A program made the translations under genes and the position numbers. From the NCBI GenBank assembly GCA_016110215.1, contig JADWQD010000010.1, forward strand, positions 868,001 through 932,000: DNA of 64,000 bases. The letters are read 5' to 3'. This DNA is from Capronia americana. Lineage: Eukaryota; Ascomycota; Eurotiomycetes; Chaetothyriales; Herpotrichiellaceae. Below the pieces are notes generated by a model. That model worked only from the letters and a program-made list of their open reading frames with translations, made no database searches and was not told the DNA's origin. Position 1 is the stretch's first letter. Every line of letters begins with the position of its first letter. Of this stretch, positions 35,162 to 46,683 are shown piece by piece.

Positions 35162-36171
35162 GGTGTCAGAGGATGCGCGGCAGTATGATATACTGGGAAA
35201 GGGAGGAGGTGTATCTGACGTTGTCCGTGTCGCGCTAACTGCGAGGCTCTGTCGCTACGGGGCGCAGGGGGTCAGGGGGAGCGTTTGGCGGTGGAGCGGT
35301 AATGCCTTTTTGGGTGGGTGCGAGTGCCAAATTGGTCTAGCAGACTGCCATGTGGGATTCCACAGATCTCGCGCAGTAGCAGTGAGCGACTGTGGCGCAA
35401 TTTTTCACTGAATACACAGTCTTGGGCGGGTGTAAAAATGGCAGAGGGGCGTGCGATGCGATCAAGCAGAACCGACGAGACCTGAAAATGACGGCAAAAG
35501 GCCACCAAAACTAAGGCACTTTGGGACTGGCGCGGGTTATTTTGGCCCGAACCCTCGCGTTTGAGTGGTCGGCGATCCGTCTGAGGTGAGGTTTTAAAAT
35601 CTCCTGCCGCTTCTCATTCGTTGGCTGGCGGCGGTTGTGCGCGCACAGCCCTTGTCGACAATCACGTGCACACGTTTCATGTTCGTGGGACTTTTTAACA
35701 TTTAAGCTTCGACACCTAGTGCCTCGCTTGCAAATCCCAATTAGGGCCAGATCTGTTTCCCGCTTCGTCTATGCGTTTCGCACAGCCGCGTCTCAAATGT
35801 CACCGGCAGCCGAGATTTCAGCTTGTGAGCGGCTATCGGGCTACAAGGCCAAGGGCTGCTCGGGGAAATGGGATGGTGGTATCGGATCGGAACAAATTTT
35901 GTCCATACTTGGAGGCTCCGACGTCGGAACCTCGGCCTTGCACATGGGCCAATCACATCTTGTCTGTAGTAATTCGCAATTGTACTTTTCTTTCCTTGGC
36001 TTTGCCATCTTTACTTCGTCCTCTGCGAATGTTTGTTTTGAATTTTTATTAGGGTCGTGGGCGCATTCCGACATGGATTTGACTTCATCGACATGTTCCT
36101 GAGCTAGACCATCTGTGCTGCGATTCTACCTGTTGCCGTCTAAGGGACCGTCGTCCCCTCAAACTCGCGTG
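35162..36171. other. Divergent intergenic region, GH43 / homoaconitase
   Basis: About 1 kb. It contains the left arm of the inverted repeat (35856-35910) and an adjoining block with a CCGACGTCGG palindrome (35911-35940). No gene recognised. Confidence 0.5.
35856..35910. repeat. Left arm of inverted repeat flanking homoaconitase
   Basis: This 55-base segment begins CTGCTCGGGGAAATGGGATG and ends TTTTGTCCATACTT. It is the reverse complement of 39107-39158 apart from one 3-base indel and one substitution. The adjoining 35911-35940 also has a reverse-complement relative at about 39521-39550. Confidence 0.9.
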
Positions 36172-38626
36172 ATGGTAAGGATGAGGACCTGTGTTCAAGT
36201 GACTGTGCTGATCCGCCATTCAGTTCTTCATACGCTCCGCCGGTAATGGCGCGTTACGGACGAGCCACAGAGCGCAATGGGCGCAGAGCCGGAGCTTTCA
36301 TAAGACAACGCGACGCCTGCAGGATGTATTCCACGCCCAGCTCGAAGATCCTAATGCGGCCGCCGTCCTCTCCTCCTTGAAGACCTCCCCGCGTCAGCCA
36401 CAGACTCTCACAGAGAAGATAGTACAGCAATATGCTGTAGGCCTGGCCAAGGACAAGTTTGTGAAGTCCGGCGACTATGTTACGATATCGCCGCACCATT
36501 GCATGACACACGACAATTCATGGCCGGTCGCGTTGAAATTTATGTCGATAGGAGCCACAAAACTGCAGGATCCCAAGCAGATAGTGATGACGCTGGACCA
36601 TGATGTCCAGAACCGATCGGAGAAGAATCTGACAAAATATAGACAAATCGAGGAGTTTGCAAAGAAGCAGGGTGTCGACTTTTACCCTGCAGGACGGGGC
36701 ATTGGACATCAAATTATGGTCGAGGAAGGCTATGCTTGGCCTGGCACATTGGTGGTCGCGAGTGACAGTCATTCAAATACATATGGTGGTATTTCCTGCC
36801 TTGGGACGCCAGTGGTGCGCACCGACGCGGCCAGCATATGGGCTACTGGCCGGACATGGTGGCAGATACCTCCCGTGGCTAAGGTCGCCTTTAAGGGCGT
36901 CCTGCCGAAAGGTGTGACGGGCAAGGATGTGATTGTGGCACTATGCGGGCTGTTCGACAAGGATGATGTCCTCAATCATGCGATTGAGTTTACGGGATCT
37001 GAGGAGACGCTTCGAAGCCTCCCTATCGATGCGCGGTTGACCATTGCGAATATGACCACCGAATGGGGTGCTTTGTCTGGGCTGTTTCCGATGGACAGCT
37101 TGCTGCAGGGCTGGCTGCGTGCCAAAGCTACCATGTCCGCTTTGGACGCATCTGAAGGCAAGCTTGGAAATGAACGCTTCTCACACTCTAGGCTGGATCG
37201 TCTCTTTGAGCATCAGCTTACGGCAGACAAGGGCGCTCGGTACGCCAAGTCCCTATATCTGGACCTCGATACTCTTGCGCCATACGTTTCCGGGCCGAAT
37301 TCTGTCAAGGTTGCTACTCCCTTGAACGAGCTTGAGGATCAGAACATCAAGATCAACAAAGCATACTTAGTTTCCTGCACGAACTCTCGTGCCTCTGATT
37401 TGGCAGCTGCTGCCAAGGTCTTCAAGGACGCGGCTGAGAAGAATGAGGGCAACATTCCCACGCTTGCTGATGGCGTCAAATTTTACATCGCCGCCGCTTC
37501 ACTACCCGAGCAGCAAATCGCCGAAGACGCTGGAGACTGGCAAGCTCTGTTGGATGCTGGGGCTATTGCTCTCCCTGCCTCATGCGGACCATGTATCGGG
37601 CTCGGGACAGGCCTGCTTGAGCCTGGTGAAGTGGGCATCAGTGCGACGAACCGGAATTTCAAAGGCCGGATGGGCAGCAACCAGGCCAAAGCATATCTTG
37701 CTAGTCCTGAAGTCGTGGCAGCCAGCGCTCTTCATGGCAAGATCACTGGGCCTGGTTGGTACAAGAGACCTGAAGGCTGGTCTGGAGTCATCCGTGGCGA
37801 AGGTGACGGTGTCCCGGAGGAAGGCCGAATGATCACTGCGGATGAAGCGTTTGACAAGATCATCAAGCAGCTGGACAGCATGATCGAGTCGGCCGAGGGA
37901 ACATTCGGCGAAACGCAACAGGCAGACCAAGCAATGACAGGCTCGACTGAGCTTTATCCTGGCTTTCCCGAGCGAGTGGAAGGTGAGATTGTCTTCTGTG
38001 ACGCAGACAACATCAACACCGACGGCATTTACCCAGGCAAATACACTTATCAAGACAATGTGCCTGTCGAAAAGATGGCTGAAGTCTGTATGGAGAACTA
38101 CGATCCCAATTTCAACGCGGTCGCAAAACCGGGGGATATTTTGGTGTCCGGGTTCAATTTCGGATGTGGAAGCTCTCGTGAACAAGCAGCGACCTCGATC
38201 CTGGCCAAGAAAATTCCATTGGTGGTTGCCGGCAGCTTCGGGAACATTTTCTCAAGAAACAGCATTAACAACGGCCTGATGGGTCTCGAGGTACCAAAGT
38301 TGATCCGACGACTACGGGAGACGTTCTCGGAGCCAGATAGTCCCCCGGCGTCGACGGCTCCGATAGAACCCGTCGGCAACAAAGAAGAGCAACAGAGTCT
38401 CGATTCACCTCCGCCAGCCACGACTCAACCGCGGGAGAAGCAGCTGTCACGACGCACTGGATGGACCTTGGTCTGGGATGTGAAGAAGTCTCAGATTGAG
38501 GTGACCGAAGGTGTGACCGGGAAAAAGTGGGTTGAAAAGGTCGGTGAACTACCGCCTAATGTTCAAGAAATTATTGCGAAAGGCGGTCTTGAGAAATGGG
38601 TCCAGAAAGAAATTGCCGCTGCCTGA
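36172..38626 (+). CDS. lys4: Homoaconitase, mitochondrial (alpha-aminoadipate lysine pathway)
   Basis: Predicted exons are 36172-36174 (only the ATG) and 36224-38626, giving 801 residues. No in-frame ATG reaches the conserved N terminus without splicing: the main frame is open from 36224 and is preceded by CATTCAG, with a GTAAGG donor directly after an ATG at 36172. The resulting N terminus (FFIRSAGNGALRTSHRAQWA, then RSFHKTTRRLQD) is a good mitochondrial presequence. The rest is aconitase superfamily: HHCMTHDNSWP near the start, [4Fe-4S] ligands at about Cys386 (SCTNSR), Cys455 and Cys458 (CGPCIG), and a C-terminal swivel domain with GFNFGCGSSREQA. It converts homoaconitate to homoisocitrate in lysine synthesis. 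The C-terminal insertion is polar and Pro-rich, as in other filamentous fungi. Confidence 0.93.
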
Positions 38627-39106
38627 AGACAAGTTACTTCAGCCACGTTGATAACCCTAGGCGTCATCTCAAAGATACGGTTGGCAGCAGCAGTGTCATC
38701 CCCGCTCAGCTCAAACCAGGCGCAGGTGCCGAGACTTAGCCGCACGCATGTGTGTCATGGTCAATCCGGTGATAACGACCACGGACCAAGAATGAATCAC
38801 AGGCGATGCAGCGTTCAAGGAGTCAACACGGCCTCGACGTCGAGGCAGCTGTCGCATTGTCTCGTCGGATCCGTGGACTGAAGCCATCTTCAGCTCTTGC
38901 TGGGTTCTGCATGCAGCCCCGAGGAGTCCAAGTGATTGGACCAGCCTAGACTGTGGTCCGATCTAAGTTTTGGTATCTGTCGATACAGACGACGTCCGAG
39001 CACCGAACTGCATGGCTTGTAAGGAAAGACCATGCAGGGAACTTGATGGAGGTACTTTGGCTTGTGTGTGAGCGGTGTACTCGGTACAATAGCATGAACA
39101 GCTTCA

Positions 39107-39158
39107 AAGTATGGACAAAGTTTGTTCCGATCCGATACCATCCCATTTCCCCGAGCAG
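39107..39158. repeat. Right arm of inverted repeat flanking homoaconitase
   Basis: This 52-base segment begins AAGTATGGACAAAG and ends TTTCCCCGAGCAG. It is the reverse complement of 35856-35910. The two arms enclose about 3.2 kb containing the whole homoaconitase gene. Confidence 0.9.
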
Positions 39159-39210
39159 TACCACAAATGAATCTCCCTCCATCATCTCCCCATCATCTCT
39201 TCATTTTAAG

Positions 39211-39480
39211 ATGTCGCCCGGCGGGGCCCTTGCGAACGCCAGTGCCACCGGCAATCTTGAGGAAGTCAAATCCCTTCTCAACAAAATCACATAACCTATC
39301 TGAACGAGATAGACACGATGCTCTGCGAATTGCGGTTGAGAATGACGATTTGACTGTGGTGGATTGTCTGCTGCGCAACAACCGCCGCCGCCGAAACCAT
39401 CTTCTTTGCAGATCGATCAATTCGTCGAGATGGAGGGCTTCCCATGTTTCAACCTTCCAAGGTGGTTGTCCCTATTGCCA
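39211..39480 (+). pseudogene. Ankyrin-repeat-like fragment with frame break
   Basis: A start at 39211 reads MSPGGALANASATGNLEEV then KSLLNKIT before a stop at 39292. The neighbouring frame continues with NLSERDRHDALRIAVENDD and LTVVDCLLRNN. Together they resemble the A-A-x-x-G-(N/H)-x-E-x-V-x-x-LL rhythm of ankyrin repeats. The frame change has no clear intron, so a decayed gene fragment is more likely than a functional gene. Later sequence (LGLLLIQKDIVNDVA near 39640) may be another decayed repeat. Confidence 0.35.
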
Positions 39481-39731
39481 GGGAAGAGACTACAGGATTA
39501 GGATGTAATTGGTCCATAGGCAAAGGCTGAGGTTCCGACGTCGGAGGGCTTGATTATTTAGTCGACGAGATCAGGCGAAGTTGCCTGTGAGGCTGAGGGA
39601 CGGAACTTTGATTAATCATTTCTTTATTCGAGATATCCAAAACCTAGGTCTACTGCTCATTCAGAAGGACATCGTCAACGACGTTGCGATCTCAACTTCA
39701 ACCCTATAATCACCACGCTCACTCTAGCTCC

Positions 39732-41453
39732 CTAGACAGTGTACCGGAAGAAGGTCGCATTGTCTCCCTTCTCTCTCTCAGCAAGCTTATCCTCAGTAGA
39801 GTATAGTTCTGGCGCCTTGTGCTCGGCGTCGCGGCGCGCGTTCTCACGGCGGAGGTAGATGGTCATGAAGATCTGCAGGCAAGTGCTCATGGAGAGCATC
39901 CCAATGAGAATGGCGTGACCCTTGGTGAACTTGGGAGAGTCTTTGCTCAAGTAGATGAATCCGGAGATGATACCCCCGAGGTTGCCTATAAAGACATGGT
40001 GTCAGGATGGGTGCGCGCGGGTGGGAAAGAAAGTCAACACCGCAAGACTCACCGAAGCCAACGTGCATGGCAATACCCACAGCTCGCTTGACAGAGCCGC
40101 CAATGTTGTTTCCGTTCCAGGCCACACCTTGAGGCACGTTGGGGTAAATGCCACCTCCGAAGAAGAAGCATCCTGCATATTTGACGTGAGGGTTCTGCGA
40201 GGAGATGAGCATGATGAGCCCGATGATTGCCGTGACGGTGAAGCCGATCATGAAGACTCCTCGGGTCTTGAGCCTATCCGCGGCGTAGCCCCCAGTGATG
40301 CATAAGAAGCAGGCGACAATGTATGGTGGCACTGTCATGAGCTGCGCTTTCTCGTTGGTATAGTCGAGTGTCTTGACGATCGTTGGCAGGAAGAGCGAGA
40401 AGGAGTACAACGGGGTGTAGATGCTGGAGTCTTGTTAGCGGTCAACATGGGAGGCACAGGGGAGATCTTACCCAATCGTGATGAGCATGTGAACCCAGAT
40501 CTTCCAGTCTCTGACGGCATCCCAGAAGTATCTCATGTCGAACTCGTCTGCGAGGGAGCTCCGGTCATGTTCAAGACGTCGAGAGACCTCATGTCGCTCT
40601 TCAGGCGTAAGGAACTTGGCAGTAGACGGGTAGTCGTTCATCACCCAAAACGCGAGGACGGCAACGCCGAAAGTGACAATACCCTCGAGGATGAAGATCC
40701 AGGCCCAGCCGCCTTTGCCGCCAACTCCGTCCATTTCGGTAATACCACGAGCCAAGAGTCCACCAAAAGCACCGGCTGCTGTAGCCGCGGAGAAGAAGAT
40801 GGCCTGGAGGTGTCAGTCTCGGCGCATTCTAGAGCGGTCAAACTCCAGGGATTCGCTTACCATTCTCAGGCCACACTCGTGGCGAACATACCACATTGTT
40901 ATATAAAACGATACGCCTGGGAAGAGGCCGCCTTCAGCGATACCCAAGGCGGCACGAGCGGCAAGCAGGCCACCGTAGTTGGTGACGAGGCCCATGAGCG
41001 TCGTAACCACTCCCCATGCGACCATGATTGACGGAAGCCACAGGGAAGGCCGAAACCTCTTCATCATCAAGTTCGAAATTGGTTCGACAGCGACATAGAA
41101 CGGAAAGAAGATCGCAAGTGCACCCTTTGTGAGCGTGTCAGCCAAGGTGATCCTTTTCCGACCTGACGAATAATACTCACGTTGTAGTCCAAGCCGCTCA
41201 TTCCGATGTCTTTCTCGAGGCCCGCTAGTCTGGCATTTCCAATGTTTGTTCGATCGAGGAAGCTAAGAAGGTAGAGAAGAGCCAGGAACGGCAGAAGCGT
41301 CCAGTCGATTTTCCTGATCAACCTGCGTGTAGCCTTCTCGTCGAAGGCGAGGTCCTGCGAGCTTGCAGAGGCGGACTCTAGATTCTCAATCTTTGCTCCC
41401 ACATCCTTGCCATTTAGGCTTTCGATGGGAACCTCGACTTCTGCAGCACCCAT
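39732..41453 (-). CDS. MFS transporter, anion:cation symporter (Dal5/Tna1-like) family
   Basis: Five exons: 41453-41181, 41124-40861, 40803-40472, 40423-40053, 39985-39732, giving 497 residues. Twelve hydrophobic segments can be followed. TM1 holds the family motif LLYLLSFLDRTNIGNARLAGLEKD. TM2-TM4 hold FYVAVEPISNLMMKRFRPSLWLP, RAALGIAEGGLFPGVSFYITMWY and FFSAATAAGAFGGLLARGI. The central loop has FLTPEERHEVSRRLEHDRSS, and TM10-12 include GGIYPNVPQGVAWNGNNIGGSVKRAVGIAMHVGFGNLGGIISGF. In this family substrates are organic anions or vitamins (allantoate, nicotinate, pantothenate, biotin precursors). Which one cannot be told. The protein is expected in the plasma membrane. Confidence 0.93.
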
Positions 41454-44400
41454 ATTGATTGGTCGTTATATCCGTGGAGCTGCTTGAGCTGGAGGCAGAA
41501 GGCAGAAGAGAGAGAGAGACCCAACGGTATGGTTCTGTGTAACAAGAGCAGGGGAGATCGACCCGAACCAGAGGAGTGTACAGGAAGTGAAGGGGCCACG
41601 AGCGAGGGTCAATCTGCTGGGTCCAAGGCAGCCCATATATAGGTGGGCAGTATGCAAACACTCACCGGTGGCGGGGTGTACAAGGTGTAACAACAATCCA
41701 CTTCCCCGTGCAACTTTGGAGGTGCTCCGCGCTGCCCCAGTCGTCTGCCCCAGATCTGACCGCAAGCCATCTCAGTAGTAGTCCGGTCCAATTTCGCCAC
41801 GACAATGGTCAACTCGGACCTCAACAGTTTCGACAGCAATTCCGCGTGCTGTCAATCTCGCTTGCCCGGGTAAAAGGAGAACCCAGGCAAGGTATAGTGC
41901 ACATCAGCTGCATGCGTCAGTCAGGACTTGTTAGACGCCGTAGGCAACAGTGGTGATGGCGATATCGACTCAACCAGGATGTATTGGTACCGGCAGCAAC
42001 ATTACTGGGTCGTCGTGATGTCGAACCATACCGCCGAGCCATGTGGCTGCACTTGGCATAGATAGGCTTTCCCCCCCAAAAGTCCCAGTTGGGTTCGGAA
42101 GGTTCGGAGCAAGGGGACAAGAAAGAACACCAACCCAGGCACCATGGCCATGTTGCGGGAGGACTGCAAGGCTTGGAAGCCCGTCACGGCTCATAGTCGC
42201 GGGACAAGACACACTCGAGACACTGTGACGATAGCCCAGCTCCAAGTCATGCCTCGTACGTACACCTTGGTCGATCGGCCAGGAGGAAGGCTGAACGCCC
42301 AGTCGAAATACGAGATCTTGAGACATCTGGCAGATGGACTCCTAAGCAGACACGCCCGGAGGATCGACTCGATTGGGCTGCCGAGGGCGAGATGCTGGCG
42401 CAAGAAGAGTCCGTCACGCAGAGGATGTAACGATAGAAGGCCAACGCCAAGGAACTAGCCGCGCGCCAAGACTGCGAGCCAAGCGCGGGACGGAAGGTGC
42501 GTGGATGCCGATTCGTCGCTGCCCGCTTCTCCCAGACCGCCGCGCTCCCACGGGGATCAAGTCGACACGCCAACAGTAACTGTAGATCCTCGAACACGAG
42601 GTGCTCCCGGCCGCCAGAAGCACCAATACCTTCTGGAAGAAGTCGTACTGTCGAATGAGGTCCTTGCTTGCAAATGCCGTGCCAGCCACCCAAGCAGCAA
42701 AGAAGACCGTTTCCTTCCATGACGCTTCCATCCGGAAGACGTTTGCGCGTCATGGGAAACCATGAGCCCGTGTAGAGAAATGGTTCCTGGGCACATGGGA
42801 AACCTCACCATCAACGCTTGTGCCCCCGTCAAGGGCGCTTTTGCAGCCTCCTCGTACATTCTGTCGACTGGCTTAGTAGTCTGGCCCCCCAGCGGAGGCA
42901 CGATACACCGTAGCTGACGTGCTCTATCTGTGCTCCGTCTCGTGGTGTTGCCTGCGAAACCCGGTATTTGGACCCGGCAGGCGGGCCGTTGGCACGGCTG
43001 AGCAATCCCACACATGCGAGGGTGCCAAGTCAACCTTCCAGTCAGGGATGGCACTGACTAGGCAGAGCTCAGCAAGACTGGTGACATGTGGCCATTAGCG
43101 GAGATTTGGCATTTGGCTCCTGCCACCAGATAGCCAGCTCAAGCAGAATCCAAGACTCCTTGCCAAACGCCACAGCGGTGCAAGGCAGGATTCAAGGACG
43201 ATGATTAATTATGGCCATGCCCAGATCTGGACGATGCTTCCATACGTCCGGATCGTCCCGCCAAGTGAGTGCCCAAACCTACACATCACACGGTACTGTG
43301 GTATACGTGTAGTATCTGTCAGTACTAGATGGACTCCACCATCACGCGAGAAGTTTGTGGTTTGGCCACCGGGCATCACGTGTTGGGACCGCCACAAAAG
43401 ATCCCAGATACGGGGATGGTGTGTTACCGAGTCCGCCTCAGTTAGCGGACGCTCTCCGACTGGTGGTGACCTTTTGCTCTGGGCAAGCTCGTATATAGAC
43501 ACGACCGACACCGACACCCAGAATCTCTGTAACCACTCCTGTTAGGTCCTCGCGACTGGCCGCCTTGACCACGAATAACCCTTCCTGGAGAAGATATCCG
43601 TGGGCCGATTTCAGCTCGTTAGCGATTGGCCACGAAGGCTCAGACCACTCGTCAAGTAATTTCTGGAACAATCCCAGGCCAGTTCTAGACTGGTCTCTAA
43701 TGTTTCGGATCCGAAGTGTTTGGTCAAACTCGATAACGTCCTTTCTCGCTCGCCTTCAACCAACTGCAGTTGTCTAGGTGGAAGTTGTTTTCTTCGTGCC
43801 TCGGATGAACCAGGAGGTAGCATCTGCTAGATTTGCCTGGCCGGTGTCAACGCGGAATGAAGCGCCTTTGGTTGCCGCCGACGGGTGACGTCCTCTCCAG
43901 CTTGTGTGGACAGCCCGAACTCGCTCAGAACAGCACAGTACTTGTGCGAGCACCACCATGAATCCCAAGTTGTCCTGCGACTGCGAAGTGGTTAGTGCTT
44001 GCATCAGCTCTGGTATGCTTCATGATTGCTAGGCATAGAGCTCGGTTTGAGTCTCCAGAGCACCACCCACCCGAAGGACCTGCGGCGTTCGCTCCCAGGC
44101 CATATTTCCGTCAGCGGTAGCGTTCCGTAGCAAATGGAACGGGATATCAGGGAAACAGCACATGCTCCCTACCAGGAACGTGCCTGTGTGAGAGTTGAAT
44201 TAGCGGCGTATCCGCTGCGTTCCACCAAGGTCGTCTGAGTCTTGCTCTCCACCTCTCTTGCAAGCCAGAGCTTGCAGATGTGGCACGCGATAAGCAGTTC
44301 TTTGCATCTGACGATATTTGCACAAGCATCGTCGATCGAGGTATGTCACCTTCGCCACAGCTGCCTAATCAAGTCTCTGTTCATTGCGAGTGGTATGTTT

Positions 44401-45216
44401 CATAGAATCCTTGTCGAGACCCAGCATCCCCCGTTTTTTGAGGCCTTGCTATGTTGGTGGACCGGGAAGCAGCTTGGAATACTCCTTGACCGGCTTCGGA
44501 ATACGAGGTTAAGCATTTCCGGGCGTGGACAGACTGAGCGCTGGCTGCTGCATCAAAAGGATCGAGAGCACGATCGGGTCTGGCTTCACAGCTACAGAAG
44601 GACTGCTGATGAGATTGGCAGACAAGAGCGGGGGGTGGGCAAGCGTGTCTCGTGAATGTTGACAACTCGAAGTTCTGCTTCACCATACGCGCAAACACCG
44701 CACCGTATTGCGCGATACGCTTTAAGCTCCACCCGAACGTGGGACGCAAAATCCGATGCTGCGGACGACGAGAGCATCACAAATCTTCCACCGACTTACG
44801 AGGGCCCCTTTTGTCAACGTTGATGAACAGGCCACGTCTGGAACATGGGGCTGGATCGGCATCCCGGCCGAGCAGACCGAAAGACGTCCTGAATGTAATA
44901 GCCGAAGTCACCCTCCACCCAGCATGGACACACACTCGTCACTGTGAAAGAAGTACACTATCTCTCCACATGTTCCCCACGGCTTCTCTCCGCGCGGCTG
45001 AATACAGCACGAATTTAGCCGGACTATAGAGGACATCCCTCATACAGCGTCCGCCCCGAGAAGGTTATATCATCAAGGGTAGTGGTGAGTGACCGAAGCG
45101 GTATATGCAGACACAATCCTTGCAAGGTAGAATCTGGAAAGAAGCCTCCGCGCCGAGACCAAACCAGTGCGGCTACACAAAAGATAAACGAGGAAAAGGG
45201 TAAGCAGCGCGACACA
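41454..45216. other. Gene-poor 3.8-kb divergent interval
   Basis: Long interval between divergent starts (MFS permease and Gfo/Idh/MocA oxidoreductase). No complete gene can be built. On the minus strand, disconnected frames between about 44.4 and 43.4 kb read like coding sequence in pieces (for example ACANIVRCKELLIACHICKL near 44.3 kb and ELKSAHGYLLQEGLFVVKAA near 43.6 kb) but are separated by stops without good splice sites. A decayed gene is possible. Confidence 0.4.
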
Positions 45217-46683
45217 ATGACTTCCTCTCCCATCCGTCTCGGCATAATAGGTTACGGCTTCTCGACCAAGTGCTTCCACCTCCCTTTCATCAACGCCTTA
45301 CCCGCCGACTTCAAGGTGGTGGCGTTCTTCCAGAGGTCAGAGCCACCAAAGGACCCCAAGACCGCGGAACCGGGCTCGCATTGCACTGTCGACTATCCCG
45401 ACGTCAAGCACTACAGCCAGAAAGAAGAGTTCTTCGCCGACGAGGCCATTGACGTGGTGATTGTCTGCAGCAGACAGGACACGCATGCCGAGTATGCCAC
45501 CCGGGCTCTGAACGCCGGAAAACACGGTACGTAATGTATGTGTGGATGGATGGACGGATCGAGAGGGTTCCAAGCAGATGCCGCATGGCGGCGAGCGAGG
45601 AATGTTGGCTAAGCGGCGCGTGTACTAGTCGTCGTGGAGAAGGCGTTCACCAGAACGACGGAGGAGGCCGACGAGTTGATCGCCCTGGCGAAGGAGAAGA
45701 GCAAAATCTTGACCGTCTTCCAGAATCGAAGATGGGTACGGAGCACTTTCTTTTCACTTCCTCGCTCACATCATCATCGGCACATTTCTGACCCCCTCAG
45801 GACAATGACTTCTTAACCCTCCGCCACTTGATCGCCAACGACGCCCTCGGCACGATCAAGGAACTCGAAATCCACTACGACGTCGACTTCCCTTTCTGGA
45901 TGCGCAGTAAGTCTTTCTCCCCTCCAACTCCCGGCTGGTTGGCTCCTCTTGACAGTAGCGGCGGCGGCGAATGATAAGATGCTAAAATTGTCGGCCACAA
46001 AGATATGAACAAGAAGGAATACTCGCCCGGCGACGGCATGACGTTTGGCCTAGGAAGCCACACGCTCGACCAGGCGCTCCTCCTCTTCGGCCGCCCCTCC
46101 ACCGTCGCGGGCTTCCTCCGCGTATTGAGGGGCATCGACTCCGAGGTGGAAGACTCCTTCACCGCCATCCTGCAGTACGAGGGCCGCCAGAAGGACCTGC
46201 TCGTGACGGTGAAGACAAACGTCGTGTCCCCGCTGAAGGATCAGTTGAAGTATGTGGCTAGAGGGACGAAGGGGAGTTACGTCAAGGTTTGTCAAGTTTC
46301 TTTGGTCCTTTTGTTGCAGCTTCTGATCAGAGCGTGTATAGCATGGCACGTGTATCCAAGAGGCACAGATCCTCGGCACACCCTCCCTGCCGGTGACGGA
46401 CGGATCTTTTGGTCACGAACCACCTCATCTGTACGGCCTGCTTACAACCAAGAACGAGCCCTTCGATCGTGGCCATCAAATTCACGAGCCGGACTTGAAC
46501 TTGTGGGTTGGTCGATATCCCACAATCCCGGGCCACTGGCTAGGCTTCTACGAGAATTTGAGGGATGCGATACATGGCAAGGCTGGGATTGCTGTGCAGC
46601 CCGAACAGAGCCGGGATGGAATCCGCTTGATTGAATTGGTGAGGGAAAGCAGTCAGACGGGTGCGATTGTGAAATGGCACTAG
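45217..46683 (+). CDS. Gfo/Idh/MocA-family NAD(P)-dependent oxidoreductase
   Basis: Five exons: 45217-45526, 45629-45735, 45801-45906, 46003-46286, 46342-46683, giving 382 residues. The N-terminal Rossmann domain opens with IRLGIIGYGFSTKCFHLPF, then DVVIVCSRQDTHAEYATRALNAGKH, then VVVEKAFTRTTEEADELI, where the lysine of the EK(P/A) motif is the conserved catalytic-site residue. The C-terminal alpha/beta domain includes GMTFGLGSHTLDQALLLFG, with the His of the family GxHxxD pattern. The enzyme is soluble and would act on a sugar, inositol or dihydrodiol-type substrate. It resembles the bacterial YdgJ-type subgroup. Splicing is clean at all four introns. Confidence 0.92.

Larger units (their letters stand above)
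38627..39731. other. Convergent region, homoaconitase / MFS permease, with repeat arm and ankyrin-like relic
   Basis: About 1.1 kb. It contains the right arm of the inverted repeat, a broken ankyrin-like frame and a second CCGACGTCGG block near 39521-39550. No intact gene. Confidence 0.5.
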
